Source: BOG-994 sp049514215 (GTDB lineage Bacteria > Pseudomonadota > Gammaproteobacteria > Burkholderiales > Burkholderiaceae_D). From it: DNA of 64,000 bases. The stretch lies in NCBI GenBank assembly GCA_049514215.1, contig JBEKVI010000016.1:15834-79833 (forward strand), in the 5' to 3' direction. The notes under the pieces are model-generated. The model was given only the letters and a program-made list of their open reading frames with translations, had not been told where the DNA came from and ran no database searches. The translations under genes and the position numbers were made by a program. Below, piece by piece: positions 8,769 through 17,503 of the stretch; within the stretch, counting starts at the first letter, position 1; every line of letters starts with the position of its first letter.

Positions 8769-9968
8769 CTAGACCAGGCACAGATCCCGCGGTTTGGCAC
8801 CCGGGAATACGTGAGCAAGGCGCTGCGGATCAAGCTCGAACAGGCGCGCAAATAGTCCCCCCAGTACCGCGCGGTATTCATTGAGGACGGGATAATCGCG
8901 GTTTTGAAAGAGCGCACGCTCCTCGATGCGGACCTGGCTTCCCGGGACCGTTCCTCCCTGGATGCTGCCGCCTAACACCCAGTAGACGCAGCCATGGCCG
9001 TGGTCGGTTCCGCGATCTCCGTTTTCCCGGAAGGTTCGGCCAAATTCGCTCACCACGACCACGACCGTGTCCTTCCACCGGTCCCCCATGGCTTGTGCGT
9101 AGGCGCTAAGCCCGCGTCCGAACTCGCCCAGTCGTCCGGCGAGATAGCCCGTAGCACCACCCTCGCCCACATGCGTGTCCCAACCGCCCACGTCCAGAAA
9201 CCCGATGTTGAACTCGTCACGCATGAGACGCGCGATGCGCCGCGCCTCCGCTTCGAAGCCTTTTGCCGTTATCGCATTGCGGCTGGCCTGATCCATCTCC
9301 TCTTGCATTGACTTCTGGACTTCGGTGCGCACATCGAAGCCTTCATGAACCGAGGTTGCAAGCCCGGTGCCGCGATACATGGCCGAGATGATCTGACCCT
9401 GACGATCGCTCACCCCCGACGGTCCGATCGCCCGAAGCGCCATGTTCGGGATCCCTTGCGATCCCTCAAAGACGATCGGCACGCGGTCGGTGAAGGCCAT
9501 CGGTTTGGCGGGCGCGCCCGAAGCGTGAAGGACTTCGACCAGGCGGTTCAAGAACCCTGAACGATAATCGTGCGAACCCGAAAGAGCCTGGCCCAGTTCG
9601 ATTGAATCCTGGGTCTCGAAGTGACTTCGACTCAGGTCCTCGGTTCCGGCGAAGGGGATGAAGGCGACCTGCTTTTTCTGGAATAGGGGGTAGATCGAGT
9701 CGCCCAGAGCGGGGTGCAATCCCCAATCGCTGTCGATGGGCAGTGCGGCGTGCGGATTTCCCGCATCGGGGCGCGCCACGGCAATATTGGGACGGGACTC
9801 GTAGTAGAACGAACTCGAATGCGGCACGAGCACGTTGGCGCAGTCGTAGCCCCCGCGCAAGAAAACCAGAAGAAATCGGTTGGCCACGGCCGGTGCAGCC
9901 CAAAGGCGCGTGGATCCCGCCCCGAGCGGAGCGGCCAGCAAGGCCTGAAGCAGGGTACGACGTCGCAT
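8769..9968 (-). CDS. DUF1501 domain protein, Tat-exported
   Basis: A 399-residue protein with an apparent twin-arginine signal: RRRTLLQ followed by a hydrophobic segment ending near AAPAVANRF. The mature part belongs to DUF1501, a sulfatase/alkaline-phosphatase-related fold. Typical segments are FLRGGYDCANVLVP, FLDVGGWDTHVG, VVVSEFGRTFREN and a GTDHGHG metal-site-like motif. It lies 27 bp downstream of a DUF1800 gene; the two families occur together widely, especially in planctomycetes and proteobacteria. Their joint role is unknown; export to the periplasm is inferred. Confidence 0.92.
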   Translation of the reverse strand: MRRRTLLQALLAAPLGAGSTRLWAAPAVANRFLLVFLRGGYDCANVLVPHSSSFYYESRPNIAVARPDAGNPHAALPIDSDWGLHPALGDSIYPLFQKKQVAFIPFAGTEDLSRSHFETQDSIELGQALSGSHDYRSGFLNRLVEVLHASGAPAKPMAFTDRVPIVFEGSQGIPNMALRAIGPSGVSDRQGQIISAMYRGTGLATSVHEGFDVRTEVQKSMQEEMDQASRNAITAKGFEAEARRIARLMRDEFNIGFLDVGGWDTHVGEGGATGYLAGRLGEFGRGLSAYAQAMGDRWKDTVVVVVSEFGRTFRENGDRGTDHGHGCVYWVLGGSIQGGTVPGSQVRIEERALFQNRDYPVLNEYRAVLGGLFARLFELDPQRLAHVFPGAKPRDLCLV

Positions 9969-9995
9969 TTTTGGACCTTTCCACCAAACCGAGGC

Positions 9996-11561
9996 TTAGC
10001 GATTCATGAATTCGGGTGACGACAGAAAAAAAGCGTTCCACTCCTGTGGCGAGTTGGCCTGCTCCAGCGCTTGCCGGGTCGAGGCGTGCAGGGTCTTCTC
10101 GATCGCAGCGTAATACAGTGCGTTCGACAAGAGCGGAAAGCCCGGATCTTCCACCGCAGGCGGGCCGTCGATCTTGAACAGTCCCGCACTATTGGCTCCA
10201 ATCGCCTTGGCCACCTCAAAGCGGCTGGCCATCTGGCCCGATCCTGCCCAGGCAGTTTCGACCATGGAATAGCCGTCAGGGGTCTCGTGCGCAAACAACG
10301 GTTCATTCATGCGGCTGACCCAATTGACGATTGGGTTCGCATTGCGAATTGCTTTGGTATCGTAGGCCAAGCGCACAGCCGAAACCACATAATGCAGCGG
10401 ATCCTTGAACTTGGCACCAAGGGAAGCCGTGAATTCGGGCGAGTCGAAAAGCGTCCTTAAGACCTGGGCAATGTCACCGTCGGTCTTTGAGAATGTCTGG
10501 GCCATGCGCAGAACGAGGGCTGGCGGCGGGTCGTCCGACACCAGGTAGACGGCCAGCTCCTGGCTGATATAGCGGGCCGTGGCGGGCTCGCGGCTCAAAA
10601 GCGTCACCACCTCTTCCACCTCCGGCCATCCCCTGCCCTTGATCTGCTTGCCAAGTACGATCTTGTCGCCAAAATCATGGCGCGCCGGATTGAATTCAAA
10701 AAGCCCCTGGTGCACGTAGAGCGGCTCGAGCTTCGGTGGCAGCTTGGGCTCGTTCGGGCCGAAATTCACACCCACGCCGGTGAGTACCCTGGCGAGTTCC
10801 TGCACGTCGCGCTGGCTGTACCCGCCGGTCACGCCCATGGTGTGCAACTCCATGATTTCGCGCGCATAGTTTTCGTTCAGATGACCAACTGCATTCTGAT
10901 CGTTGTCCAGATAGCGCAGCATTGCCGGATGCTTGAGCGTCGCAAGCAATAGGTCGCGAAAGTGCCCCAGGGCATGCTCGCGAATCGCGTGCTCCTCGTA
11001 GTCGCCCACGAGCACACGGATATTGCTCTTGTACATGTGAACATTGAAGTGGTTCATCCAAAACCAGGTCATCTGCTCTTGCAACTGGTTTGAAGAATAG
11101 AGATCCAGAAGGATCGAGCGGACCTGAGCCTCGTGACCGAGGGTGTTCATTTCCTGTTGCAGCGCCTGTTGAGCCGTCTTCTTCTGTTCGGGATCCTGGA
11201 TGGCGTCGGCGTTCTTGCGTTCTTCCTCGAGGCTCAGGACCAAAGCCGACAGGGGTGTTCGCGAAATCGAGAGCGCATCGATCTGCTGGGCGACTGCCAC
11301 CGGCAGCGTCGCGCGCGCGGGATGGAGCTGGTGCTCCAGGAAAGTGGAAGTCCCCTCGCTGGCAACGCTTACGGCCAGCGAGGGCGATGCTCCCCACGTC
11401 ACACGGTTGACAAATTTTTCCTGCAGGACGGCGCGTTCCTGGGCCTCGGACCGCTCTGCAGCCGACAGCTTGCCCGGGTCGCTCGCGCAGCCCGCGAGGA
11501 CCACCAGGGCCATGCCAAAACAGGCCGACTGGAAGGAGGGCCGGATCTGGAAGTACACCAT
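9996..11561 (-). CDS. DUF1800 domain lipoprotein
   Basis: A 521-residue DUF1800 protein. Starting at ATG 11561 gives a lipoprotein signal (MVYFQIRPSFQSACFGMALV then LAGCAS) with a lipobox Cys near residue 28, so the protein is probably anchored to a membrane. The family core is visible: FVNRVTWGAS, QLQEQMTWFWMNHFNVH, YLDNDQNAVGHLNENYAREI, LHTMGVTGGYSQRDVQE. The frame continues upstream to 11690, but that part does not look like a signal sequence. It is the promoter-proximal partner of the DUF1501 gene. Function unknown. Confidence 0.9.
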   Translation of the reverse strand: MVYFQIRPSFQSACFGMALVVLAGCASDPGKLSAAERSEAQERAVLQEKFVNRVTWGASPSLAVSVASEGTSTFLEHQLHPARATLPVAVAQQIDALSISRTPLSALVLSLEEERKNADAIQDPEQKKTAQQALQQEMNTLGHEAQVRSILLDLYSSNQLQEQMTWFWMNHFNVHMYKSNIRVLVGDYEEHAIREHALGHFRDLLLATLKHPAMLRYLDNDQNAVGHLNENYAREIMELHTMGVTGGYSQRDVQELARVLTGVGVNFGPNEPKLPPKLEPLYVHQGLFEFNPARHDFGDKIVLGKQIKGRGWPEVEEVVTLLSREPATARYISQELAVYLVSDDPPPALVLRMAQTFSKTDGDIAQVLRTLFDSPEFTASLGAKFKDPLHYVVSAVRLAYDTKAIRNANPIVNWVSRMNEPLFAHETPDGYSMVETAWAGSGQMASRFEVAKAIGANSAGLFKIDGPPAVEDPGFPLLSNALYYAAIEKTLHASTRQALEQANSPQEWNAFFLSSPEFMNR

Positions 11562-11835
11562 CTCGGAGCGCACGAAGAGTCCTTCAAGAAAATAGACAAG
11601 AGGAAGCGGGCTCGAGTCCGTCACGAGGCACAAGGCTGATCGCGGAATGTCAGACGAGGTCGGCCCGGCCGATGCGCACTGCGATCGCATCCCCTCCTAT
11701 AACGGCTCAGCATGCGCTGGGCATACCTCTGGGATCGTCCGGTGCCGGCTTTTGGTGTAAAAAGATGTTACCGCTCGCACGCGGCCGCGACGGTATTCGC
11801 GGCGCACAGGTTTACATGCCCGCGCAAGGATGGAT

Positions 11836-12258
11836 CTACGGTGCGTCGGGGATGAGGCGGCGGCCAAGACAGACCACCTGATCCTCGATGTATCCCAATT
11901 TCCGATAGAAGGCGATGACGTCGGTGTTGGTTGTACGAATCATGAGATTGAGTTTCGGACAACCGCGCGCGGTGAGCAGCGCCTCGGCCTTTTCGACCAG
12001 TTGCCGTCCCACTGCCTGGTGACGCGCCGCGGGAGCCACGGCCAGGTAGTAGAGCCAGCCCCGATGGCCATCGTAGCCCACCATGGCCGAAGCCACGAGC
12101 TGCTGCTTTAGCACCCCCACAAGAAACAATTCAGGTTGTTCGCCGAGTTTGCGTTCGATGTCGCGATAAGGATCGTTCCAGGGTCGAACCAGACCGCACT
12201 CGATCCAAAGCGCCACTACCGACTCGGTATCGGACTTCGTGAACGGCCGAATTTGCAT
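11836..12258 (-). CDS. ypeA: GNAT family acetyltransferase, YpeA-like
   Basis: A 140-residue single-domain N-acetyltransferase. The acetyl-CoA-binding signature reads LAVAPAARHQAVGRQLV, with the C-terminal part YRKLGYIEDQVVCLGRRL. The whole sequence follows the YpeA family. The substrate is unknown. It is transcribed in the same direction as, and downstream of, the intron-containing tRNA-Leu gene. The 270 bp between its end and the DUF1800 start hold no other gene that I can see. Confidence 0.88.
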   Translation of the reverse strand: MQIRPFTKSDTESVVALWIECGLVRPWNDPYRDIERKLGEQPELFLVGVLKQQLVASAMVGYDGHRGWLYYLAVAPAARHQAVGRQLVEKAEALLTARGCPKLNLMIRTTNTDVIAFYRKLGYIEDQVVCLGRRLIPDAP

Positions 12259-12331
12259 CCTTATCCCTCCGACGGCGCATGCGAACGGGGGTCCGCGTCA
12301 CCCAGGCCGAGAGGCCGAGGAGATTGCAACC

Positions 12332-12634
12332 TGGTGTGCCCGACCGGAATCGAACCGGTACGGCCTTTCGGCCGAGGGATTTTCTTACCACCACGGCTTT
12401 CGCCGCCAGCAAGGCTGTTCGTGGTCTGGACTTTGCCTTGACCCGGACCAAGTAGTCTGAGGGTCCCCGCCGTCAAGTCTCTGCACGTTTCCCGATAACA
12501 TGGGACTTCGCTCAGCGTTGCCGCGTCCCGAGACAGGGGTTTCGCTGAATTTGACGGGATTCACTCCGGCGCTTTCGCTTCCGGGTGCTCAAATGCATTA
12601 AGTCCCTTGCGTCTACCTGTTCCGCCACGGGCAC
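12332..12634 (-). tRNA. tRNA-Leu(UAA) interrupted by a group I intron
   Basis: Two exons make a complete tRNA once the intron is removed. Exon 1 is 12600-12634 (35 nt) and has the 5' acceptor strand GTGCCCG and D-arm GCGGAACAGGTAGACGC. Exon 2 is 12332-12383 (52 nt) and has a long variable arm (CGGCCGAAAGGCCG), the T-arm ACCGGTTCGATTCCGGT, the acceptor strand CGGGCAC, discriminator A and encoded CCA. Joined, the anticodon stem is AGGGA/TCCCT and the loop CTTAAAA, giving anticodon UAA. The acceptor and anticodon stems form only across the junction, so splicing is required. The spliced length of 87 nt suits a class II tRNA-Leu. Confidence 0.95.
12384..12599 (-). ncRNA. Group I intron (IC3-like) in tRNA-Leu(UAA)
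   Basis: A 216-nt self-splicing intron inserted after anticodon base U34, the same site as the cyanobacterial tRNA-Leu introns. Exon 1 ends in U and the intron ends in G (TGGTAAG). Core pairings, read on the - strand: P3 CCCGTC with GGCGGG; P4 TCAGCG with CGCTGA; P7 GACTT with AAGTC, in the contexts GCAGAGACTTGACGG and GGCAAAGTCCAG; P8 GACCC with GGGTC. GCGAAAGC in P2 and GGCGAAAGCC in P9 give GAAA tetraloops. CUU at the exon end can pair with GAG in the intron, leaving a U-G wobble at the splice site. TCAAATTCAGCGAAACC closely resembles the Azoarcus tRNA-Ile intron. There is no room for a homing endonuclease. Confidence 0.93.
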
Positions 12635-12761
12635 CCGGGCGGTATTCTCGCATGGCCCAACGAAGGGCGCCACATCAGTGCTCGCGTGCATCGAACCCGG
12701 CAAAAGGAGATGCTAAGCTCGAACGAGGTTGTTCCCCTCTCGTTTTTTGGCGGAGAAAATC

Positions 12762-13334
12762 ATGAGTGACGCACCGTTGACCTTCTTGGGAATCTCGGGA
12801 AGCCTGCGCACGGGATCGTACAACACCGCGACCCTTCGGGCCCTTCCGGAACTGGCGCCCGAGGGTGTCTCGATCGAATCGGCGGAAATTGGCGATATTC
12901 CGCTCTATAACGAAGATGCGCGTCAAAGTGGCTATCCGAGCGCAGTGGTCCGCCTGCGGGAGCAGGTTCGCAAGGCTGACGCTGTCATTTTTGTTACACC
13001 CGAATACAACTACTCGATCCCTGGCGTCCTAAAGAATGCGATCGACTGGGTGTCCCGTCCGCCCGATCAGCCCTTCGCGGGTAAGCCGGCCTCGATCATG
13101 GGCGCGAGCCCCGGTGGTGTCGGAACCGCCCGGGCCCAATACCACCTCCGTCAAGTGGGCGTCTATCTCGACCTCACAATTCTCAATCTTCCTGAGGTGA
13201 TGATCGCGCAGGCGCCGCAGCGCTTCGACGAGCAGGGCCGACTCGTACACGAGCCCACGCGCGAGTTCATCCGCAAACACCTTCTTGCGCTCCAGCACTG
13301 GACGCGCGTCATTCAGGCCGATCCGGCACGCTAG
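12762..13334 (+). CDS. NADPH-dependent FMN reductase family protein
   Basis: A 190-residue flavodoxin-like reductase. GISGSLRTGSYNTATLR at residues 8-24 is the phosphate-binding loop for FMN, and TPEYNYSIPGVLKNAIDW is the conserved second FMN contact. The family includes ChrR- and YieF-type quinone or chromate reductases that lower oxidative stress. Start ATG 12762 has a GGAG at 12752. It converges on the winged-helix regulator gene with a 26-bp overlap of their 3' ends. Confidence 0.93.
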   Translation: MSDAPLTFLGISGSLRTGSYNTATLRALPELAPEGVSIESAEIGDIPLYNEDARQSGYPSAVVRLREQVRKADAVIFVTPEYNYSIPGVLKNAIDWVSRPPDQPFAGKPASIMGASPGGVGTARAQYHLRQVGVYLDLTILNLPEVMIAQAPQRFDEQGRLVHEPTREFIRKHLLALQHWTRVIQADPAR

Positions 13335-14076
13335 TCCCGGGACGGACTTCAACCTCGGTCGTCGTCGCGCCGTCGCGGCAGCGCAGGACCAACTCCGGAG
13401 GTCCGGCCGGACTCATGCATCCCGACGTCGGATACAAGCCGATTTCCAGGTAGCGGGGATCCCAGGAGCCGCATTCCAGACAGTGCAACAGCGCCAAATC
13501 GGCCCGGCCCAGGCGCGCGGCGCGCAAGGCCCGATGGTAGGCGCTCCGCGCTAGGTCCACGCGAAATCCGGGGAAGTCCTTCAGGGGCGTCGCGCCGATT
13601 TGTCCCGGGTCGATCTCCACTGCCCCCACAAACCGGTAACCTATGCGCTGCACGGTTCGGATGAAGTGGACACCCGTCTGACCGTCGCCGATGCCGCGCC
13701 GGACTTTCATGATCATCTGGGCCAAAGCGCTCTCCGAAACGCACACGGTGTGCCAGATCTGTTCGAGCAACTCGTCTTTGGGGACCACGCGATCCCGCTG
13801 TGCGATCAGGTAGAGCAACAAATTGAACGCCTTGGGCTCAAGGTGGACCGCTCTGGAGTCGACCCAGATTTCGCGGGTTGCGGCGCTAAGCCTGCAACGG
13901 CCGAAACGGATCCCACTGGTGCGCTCGATCGGGGCGCCGAAGTCATCTGGCATAAACCCTGCTGCAAGAGAAAAATGCGAAGCCTCCACAATACGGCCAA
14001 GCCGGTCCACGCTCGCGCGCTTTCGCGCAACCGTTTGCGCCGCGCGGTCGAGCCCCTCGCGAAGCGCTGCGTTCAT
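13309..14076 (-). CDS. OmpR/PhoB-type winged-helix regulator without receiver domain
   Basis: A 255-residue protein with a DNA-binding domain at about residues 55-150: IRFGRCRLSAATREIWVDSR, then LEPKAFNLLLYLIAQRDRVV, then RTVQRIGYRFVG, the classic wing motif. There is no phospho-acceptor domain before it, only about 50 residues of unknown fold. About 95 residues follow, including CLECGSWDPRYLEIG and a beta-rich end. No membrane helix is seen, which differs from CadC. It is divergent from the gnd-zwf sugar operon with a 305-bp shared promoter region, so it may regulate that operon; this is inference from position. Confidence 0.85.
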   Translation of the reverse strand: MNAALREGLDRAAQTVARKRASVDRLGRIVEASHFSLAAGFMPDDFGAPIERTSGIRFGRCRLSAATREIWVDSRAVHLEPKAFNLLLYLIAQRDRVVPKDELLEQIWHTVCVSESALAQMIMKVRRGIGDGQTGVHFIRTVQRIGYRFVGAVEIDPGQIGATPLKDFPGFRVDLARSAYHRALRAARLGRADLALLHCLECGSWDPRYLEIGLYPTSGCMSPAGPPELVLRCRDGATTTEVEVRPGTSVPDRPE

Positions 14077-14381
14077 GTCATCTGCGAAGCAGGTTCAGGC
14101 CCCGGGGGCACCTCCTTTGGCCGACCCCCTCGGCCCAGCGCATCACCATTTAGACGCTCCCCCTGGCGTAGAATGGGCTCGGCTTGCAGCATGGCGAACT
14201 ATCGGATGCGAGGCCCGTCCAATCCTCGAGTTTGCGGATCTCACCCCGTCATTTCGCAGCGCGCATTGCAGGCCCGGCACGCGTCTCGGTTGCCGAAGCG
14301 GCGCGCACCGCCCACGCCACGCTTGGATCTTGCAAATACAGCGTACCTCGATGCAACGAATCCGTAACAAGGGAAAAACAC
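14077..14381. promoter_or_regulatory. Divergent promoter region between regulator and gnd
   Basis: This 305-bp region separates the - strand winged-helix regulator from the + strand sugar operon and should contain both promoters. A TAGAAT at 14169-14174 could serve as a -10 for the operon, but no good -35 lies at the right distance. I see no coding sequence with family resemblance here. Confidence 0.4.
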
Positions 14382-15404
14382 ATGCAGATCGGGATGATTG
14401 GCCTTGGAAGAATGGGAGCCAACATGGTGCGACGGCTCCTGCGCGCCGGACACAGTTGCGTCGTATTCGACCCGAACGCGAAGGCGCGAGATGAACTGGG
14501 GAAGGAAGGTGCGATCGCCTGTTCTAACCTTGCTGAGCTCGTGCAAAAGCTCGAGGCGCCCCGTGCCGTGTGGCTGATGCTCCCCGCGGCCATCGTCGAC
14601 AACGAGCTTGCGCAGTTGACCGAGCTGCTCAAGGAAGGCGACACCGTCATCGACGGCGGAAACTCCTACTATCGCGATGACATCCGGCGCGCAGACCAAC
14701 TCAAACAGAAGGGGCTGCACTACCTGGATGTCGGAACAAGTGGCGGAGTCTACGGCGAAAAGCGCGGCTACTGCCTCATGATCGGCGGCGAAGCGCAGAT
14801 CGTGGAACGTCTCGACCCGCTCTTTCGCGCCCTCGCGCCAGGCGCAGGCTCGGTGGACCCCACGCCCGGGCGCAAGCCGGGCGCGCACAAGCACACGGCC
14901 GAGGAAGGCTATCTGCATTGCGGACCCTCGGGTGCGGGCCACTTCGTCAAGATGGTACATAACGGCATCGAATACGGTCTGATGGCCGCCTACGCCGAGG
15001 GGCTTAATATTCTGCACGGCGCCAACATTGGCAGTCAGGATCAAAAAGCCGATGCCGAGACCACGCCTTTGCGCGACCCCGAGTTTTATCGCTACGCATT
15101 CGATCTGCCCGAAATTGCCGAGGTCTGGCGACGGGGAAGCGTCATCGGCTCATGGCTTCTCGATCTGACCGCTCAGGCGTTGGCCGAAAGTCCCACCCTC
15201 GAGAACTACGCCGGACGTGTGTCCGATTCCGGCGAAGGGCGCTGGACGGTGCTCGCGGCCGTTGACGAGGGCGTACCCGCCCCGGTTCTGAGCGCAGCTC
15301 TCTACGCCCGATTCGAGTCGCGCGGCAACGCCGAGTTTGCAAGCAAGGTGCTCTCGGCCATGCGACACGCCTTCGGTGGGCATGTTGAAAAGCCTGCCTC
15401 ATGA
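14382..15404 (+). CDS. gnd: 6-phosphogluconate dehydrogenase, short GndA-type
   Basis: A 340-residue enzyme that oxidatively decarboxylates 6-phosphogluconate to ribulose 5-phosphate. The N-terminal Rossmann motif is GLGRMG at residues 7-12, and the substrate and catalytic segments are VGTSGGVYGEKRGYC, GPSGAGHFVKMVHNGIEYG and NYAGRVSDSGEGRW. At 340 residues it belongs to the short class (the long E. coli form is about 470), which is often NAD-preferring. Start ATG 14382 lets the Rossmann motif begin at residue 7; the open frame upstream lacks family resemblance. It heads the sugar-phosphate operon, 13 bp before zwf. Confidence 0.96.
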   Translation: MQIGMIGLGRMGANMVRRLLRAGHSCVVFDPNAKARDELGKEGAIACSNLAELVQKLEAPRAVWLMLPAAIVDNELAQLTELLKEGDTVIDGGNSYYRDDIRRADQLKQKGLHYLDVGTSGGVYGEKRGYCLMIGGEAQIVERLDPLFRALAPGAGSVDPTPGRKPGAHKHTAEEGYLHCGPSGAGHFVKMVHNGIEYGLMAAYAEGLNILHGANIGSQDQKADAETTPLRDPEFYRYAFDLPEIAEVWRRGSVIGSWLLDLTAQALAESPTLENYAGRVSDSGEGRWTVLAAVDEGVPAPVLSAALYARFESRGNAEFASKVLSAMRHAFGGHVEKPAS

Positions 15405-15417
15405 GGACCGCCTGAAC

Positions 15418-16815
15418 ATGAGCGGTCCGAATGCCAATCGCTTCGTCTTTTTTGGTGCAACCGGAGACCTTGCTGCCAAGCAGATCTTCCCGGCCTTGCA
15501 GGCTTTAACCCGCCGCGGCTATCTCGATATGCCCGTCATCGGTCTGGCGCGCTCGGATTGGACTGACGATACCTTGCGCCAGCGCGCCAGAGAAAGCATC
15601 GAGCAGCACGACCACCTCGATCCAGAGACCTTCGCCAAACTCGCAGGCAACCTGCACTATCTGAGGGGGGACTACGGCGACGATGCGACATTCGAACGCC
15701 TGCGCCAAGCCCTCGGCAGCGACGCGCGGCCTCTTTTCTATCTGGCGATTCCGCCCGACAACTTCGAAAACGTCGTCACCCGCCTCGCGCGCTCGGGGGC
15801 CGCTCGCGACGCCCGATTGGTCTTGGAGAAACCGTTCGGTCGGGATCTCGCCTCGGCCCAGGAACTCGAAGGGGTGCTCGAGAAGGTGTTTCCGGAGAAC
15901 GCGATTTTTCGCATCGACCACTTTCTGGGCAAAGAGCCGGTCCAGAACCTGCGTTACTTCCGCTTCGCCAACGCGTTCGTCGAGGCGCTCTGGAATCGCC
16001 ATCACATCGATAGCATCCAGATCACGATGGCCGAGAAGTTTGGCGTCCAGGGACGGGGCGCATTCTACGATGGCGTAGGCGCCATTCGCGACGTCGTACA
16101 GAATCATCTACTGCAGGTGCTCGCGTTGCTCACCGTCGAACCTCCCGAGCCAGGCCCGAATGCCAAGATGGATCACGGCAAGGTCGAGCTGTTGGCCGCC
16201 ATGCGGCCCTTGACGCCCCAAGACGTCGTTCGCGGGCAGTTTCGTGGCTATCTCCAGGAACCGGGCGTTGCCCCCGATTCCAACGTCGAGACCTTCGCCG
16301 CGCTGCGCATCGCCATCGATAACGAGCGCTGGTCGGGAGTGCCTTTTTTTATCCGTGCCGGCAAGTGTCTGCCGGTGACGGCAACCGAGGTCGTGGCCCG
16401 GCTGAAGGCACCGGCTAAAGCGGTCTTCGAGCATGACCCTCCTCACGAGCCGAATTACTTCCGCTTCCGTCTCGGGCCCGACGTGTCGATCTCTCTGGGC
16501 GGGCTGGTGAAGGTCCCCGGAGAAATCATGAAGGGTCAGCACGTCGAGCTCATCGAGCATGATTGCGCCCTCAATGACGAAATGCGTCCCTATGACCGCC
16601 TGCTTGGCGATGCGATCCGAGGCGAGACCACGCTCTTTGCGGAATACGAGGCGATCGAGGCCACGTGGCGCGTGGTCGACCCGGCGCTCAACTCCCCTCC
16701 GGCGGTGGAGCTCTACGAACCCGGCACGTGGGGACCGGACAGTGCCCGCGCGCTCATGAGCGAGTTTGGCGGCTGGCACGATCCCGAAGGCGAAGAGCAT
16801 GGCCCCGAAGCCTGA
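15418..16815 (+). CDS. zwf: Glucose-6-phosphate 1-dehydrogenase
   Basis: A 465-residue enzyme that oxidises glucose 6-phosphate to 6-phosphogluconolactone and forms NADPH. GATGDLA at residues 13-19 is the coenzyme-binding motif, and RIDHFLGKEPVQN near residue 165 holds the catalytic His and substrate-binding Lys. Start ATG 15418 was chosen because it lies 13 bp after gnd and gives the usual N-terminus; ATG 15382 is possible. Its 3' end overlaps the HAD hydrolase gene by 17 bp, which suggests translational coupling. Confidence 0.97.
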   Translation: MSGPNANRFVFFGATGDLAAKQIFPALQALTRRGYLDMPVIGLARSDWTDDTLRQRARESIEQHDHLDPETFAKLAGNLHYLRGDYGDDATFERLRQALGSDARPLFYLAIPPDNFENVVTRLARSGAARDARLVLEKPFGRDLASAQELEGVLEKVFPENAIFRIDHFLGKEPVQNLRYFRFANAFVEALWNRHHIDSIQITMAEKFGVQGRGAFYDGVGAIRDVVQNHLLQVLALLTVEPPEPGPNAKMDHGKVELLAAMRPLTPQDVVRGQFRGYLQEPGVAPDSNVETFAALRIAIDNERWSGVPFFIRAGKCLPVTATEVVARLKAPAKAVFEHDPPHEPNYFRFRLGPDVSISLGGLVKVPGEIMKGQHVELIEHDCALNDEMRPYDRLLGDAIRGETTLFAEYEAIEATWRVVDPALNSPPAVELYEPGTWGPDSARALMSEFGGWHDPEGEEHGPEA

Positions 16816-17503
16816 GTGCGTCTACTTCCTGGACGTGGACAACACGCTTCTGGACAACGACGCCCTGACCCAAGAGCTCATGCAGCACTTGGCCGATGAG
16901 TTCGGGCCCGCGCACAGGGATCGTTACCGGGCCATCTTCGAGGAACTGCGAACCGAACTCGGCTATGCCGACTATCTGGGCGCGCTGCAACGCTACCGTC
17001 TGAGCGAGCCAAGCAACACGCGGCTGCTTCTGATCGGCTCGTTTCTGATCGACTATCCCTTTCGAAGCCGCCTCTATCCGGATGCGCTCGCGGTGCTGCG
17101 ACATCTGCGTCGATTCGGGCCCTGCGTTTTGCTCTCCGACGGGGATGTGGTGTTTCAACCGCGCAAAATCCAGCGTTCCGGACTGTGGGAAGCGGTTGAT
17201 GGGCACGTTCTGATCTACATCCACAAGGAGCAGATGCTCGACGAGGCCCTCGCACTCTATCCGGCATCACACTACGTCATGGTCGACGACAAGTTGCGCA
17301 TTCTCACGGCCATGAAATCGCACATGGGAGAAAGATTGACGACCGTTTTCCCGCAACAGGGTCACTATGCCAACGATCCGGTCGAGCTCGCGAAGTATCC
17401 TGCAGCCGACCTCTCGATCCCGCATATTGGCGTCCTCCTCAATACTGATATGGGCTCGCTCGTTGTCCCACAAGGAAACGACAGTCCTGTGGACTCCTCA
17501 TGA
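16799..17503 (+). CDS. HAD-superfamily hydrolase in the sugar-phosphate operon
   Basis: A 234-residue HAD phosphatase-like protein. Motif I is DVDNTLLDND with the nucleophile Asp and the acid/base Asp two residues later. Motif II is LLSDGD, motif III probably the Lys in IHKEQM, and motif IV MVDDK. The start overlaps zwf by 17 bp and the stop overlaps the tal start (ATGA), so it is firmly part of the operon. A role as sugar-phosphate phosphatase or metabolite-repair enzyme fits the context but is not shown by the sequence. Confidence 0.88.
   Translation: MAPKPECVYFLDVDNTLLDNDALTQELMQHLADEFGPAHRDRYRAIFEELRTELGYADYLGALQRYRLSEPSNTRLLLIGSFLIDYPFRSRLYPDALAVLRHLRRFGPCVLLSDGDVVFQPRKIQRSGLWEAVDGHVLIYIHKEQMLDEALALYPASHYVMVDDKLRILTAMKSHMGERLTTVFPQQGHYANDPVELAKYPAADLSIPHIGVLLNTDMGSLVVPQGNDSPVDSS

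Noticed and set aside
15337..15417. Longer N-terminal start for Zwf
   Set aside because: The extension overlaps gnd and does not resemble the family; the ATG at 15418 is close to the coenzyme motif.
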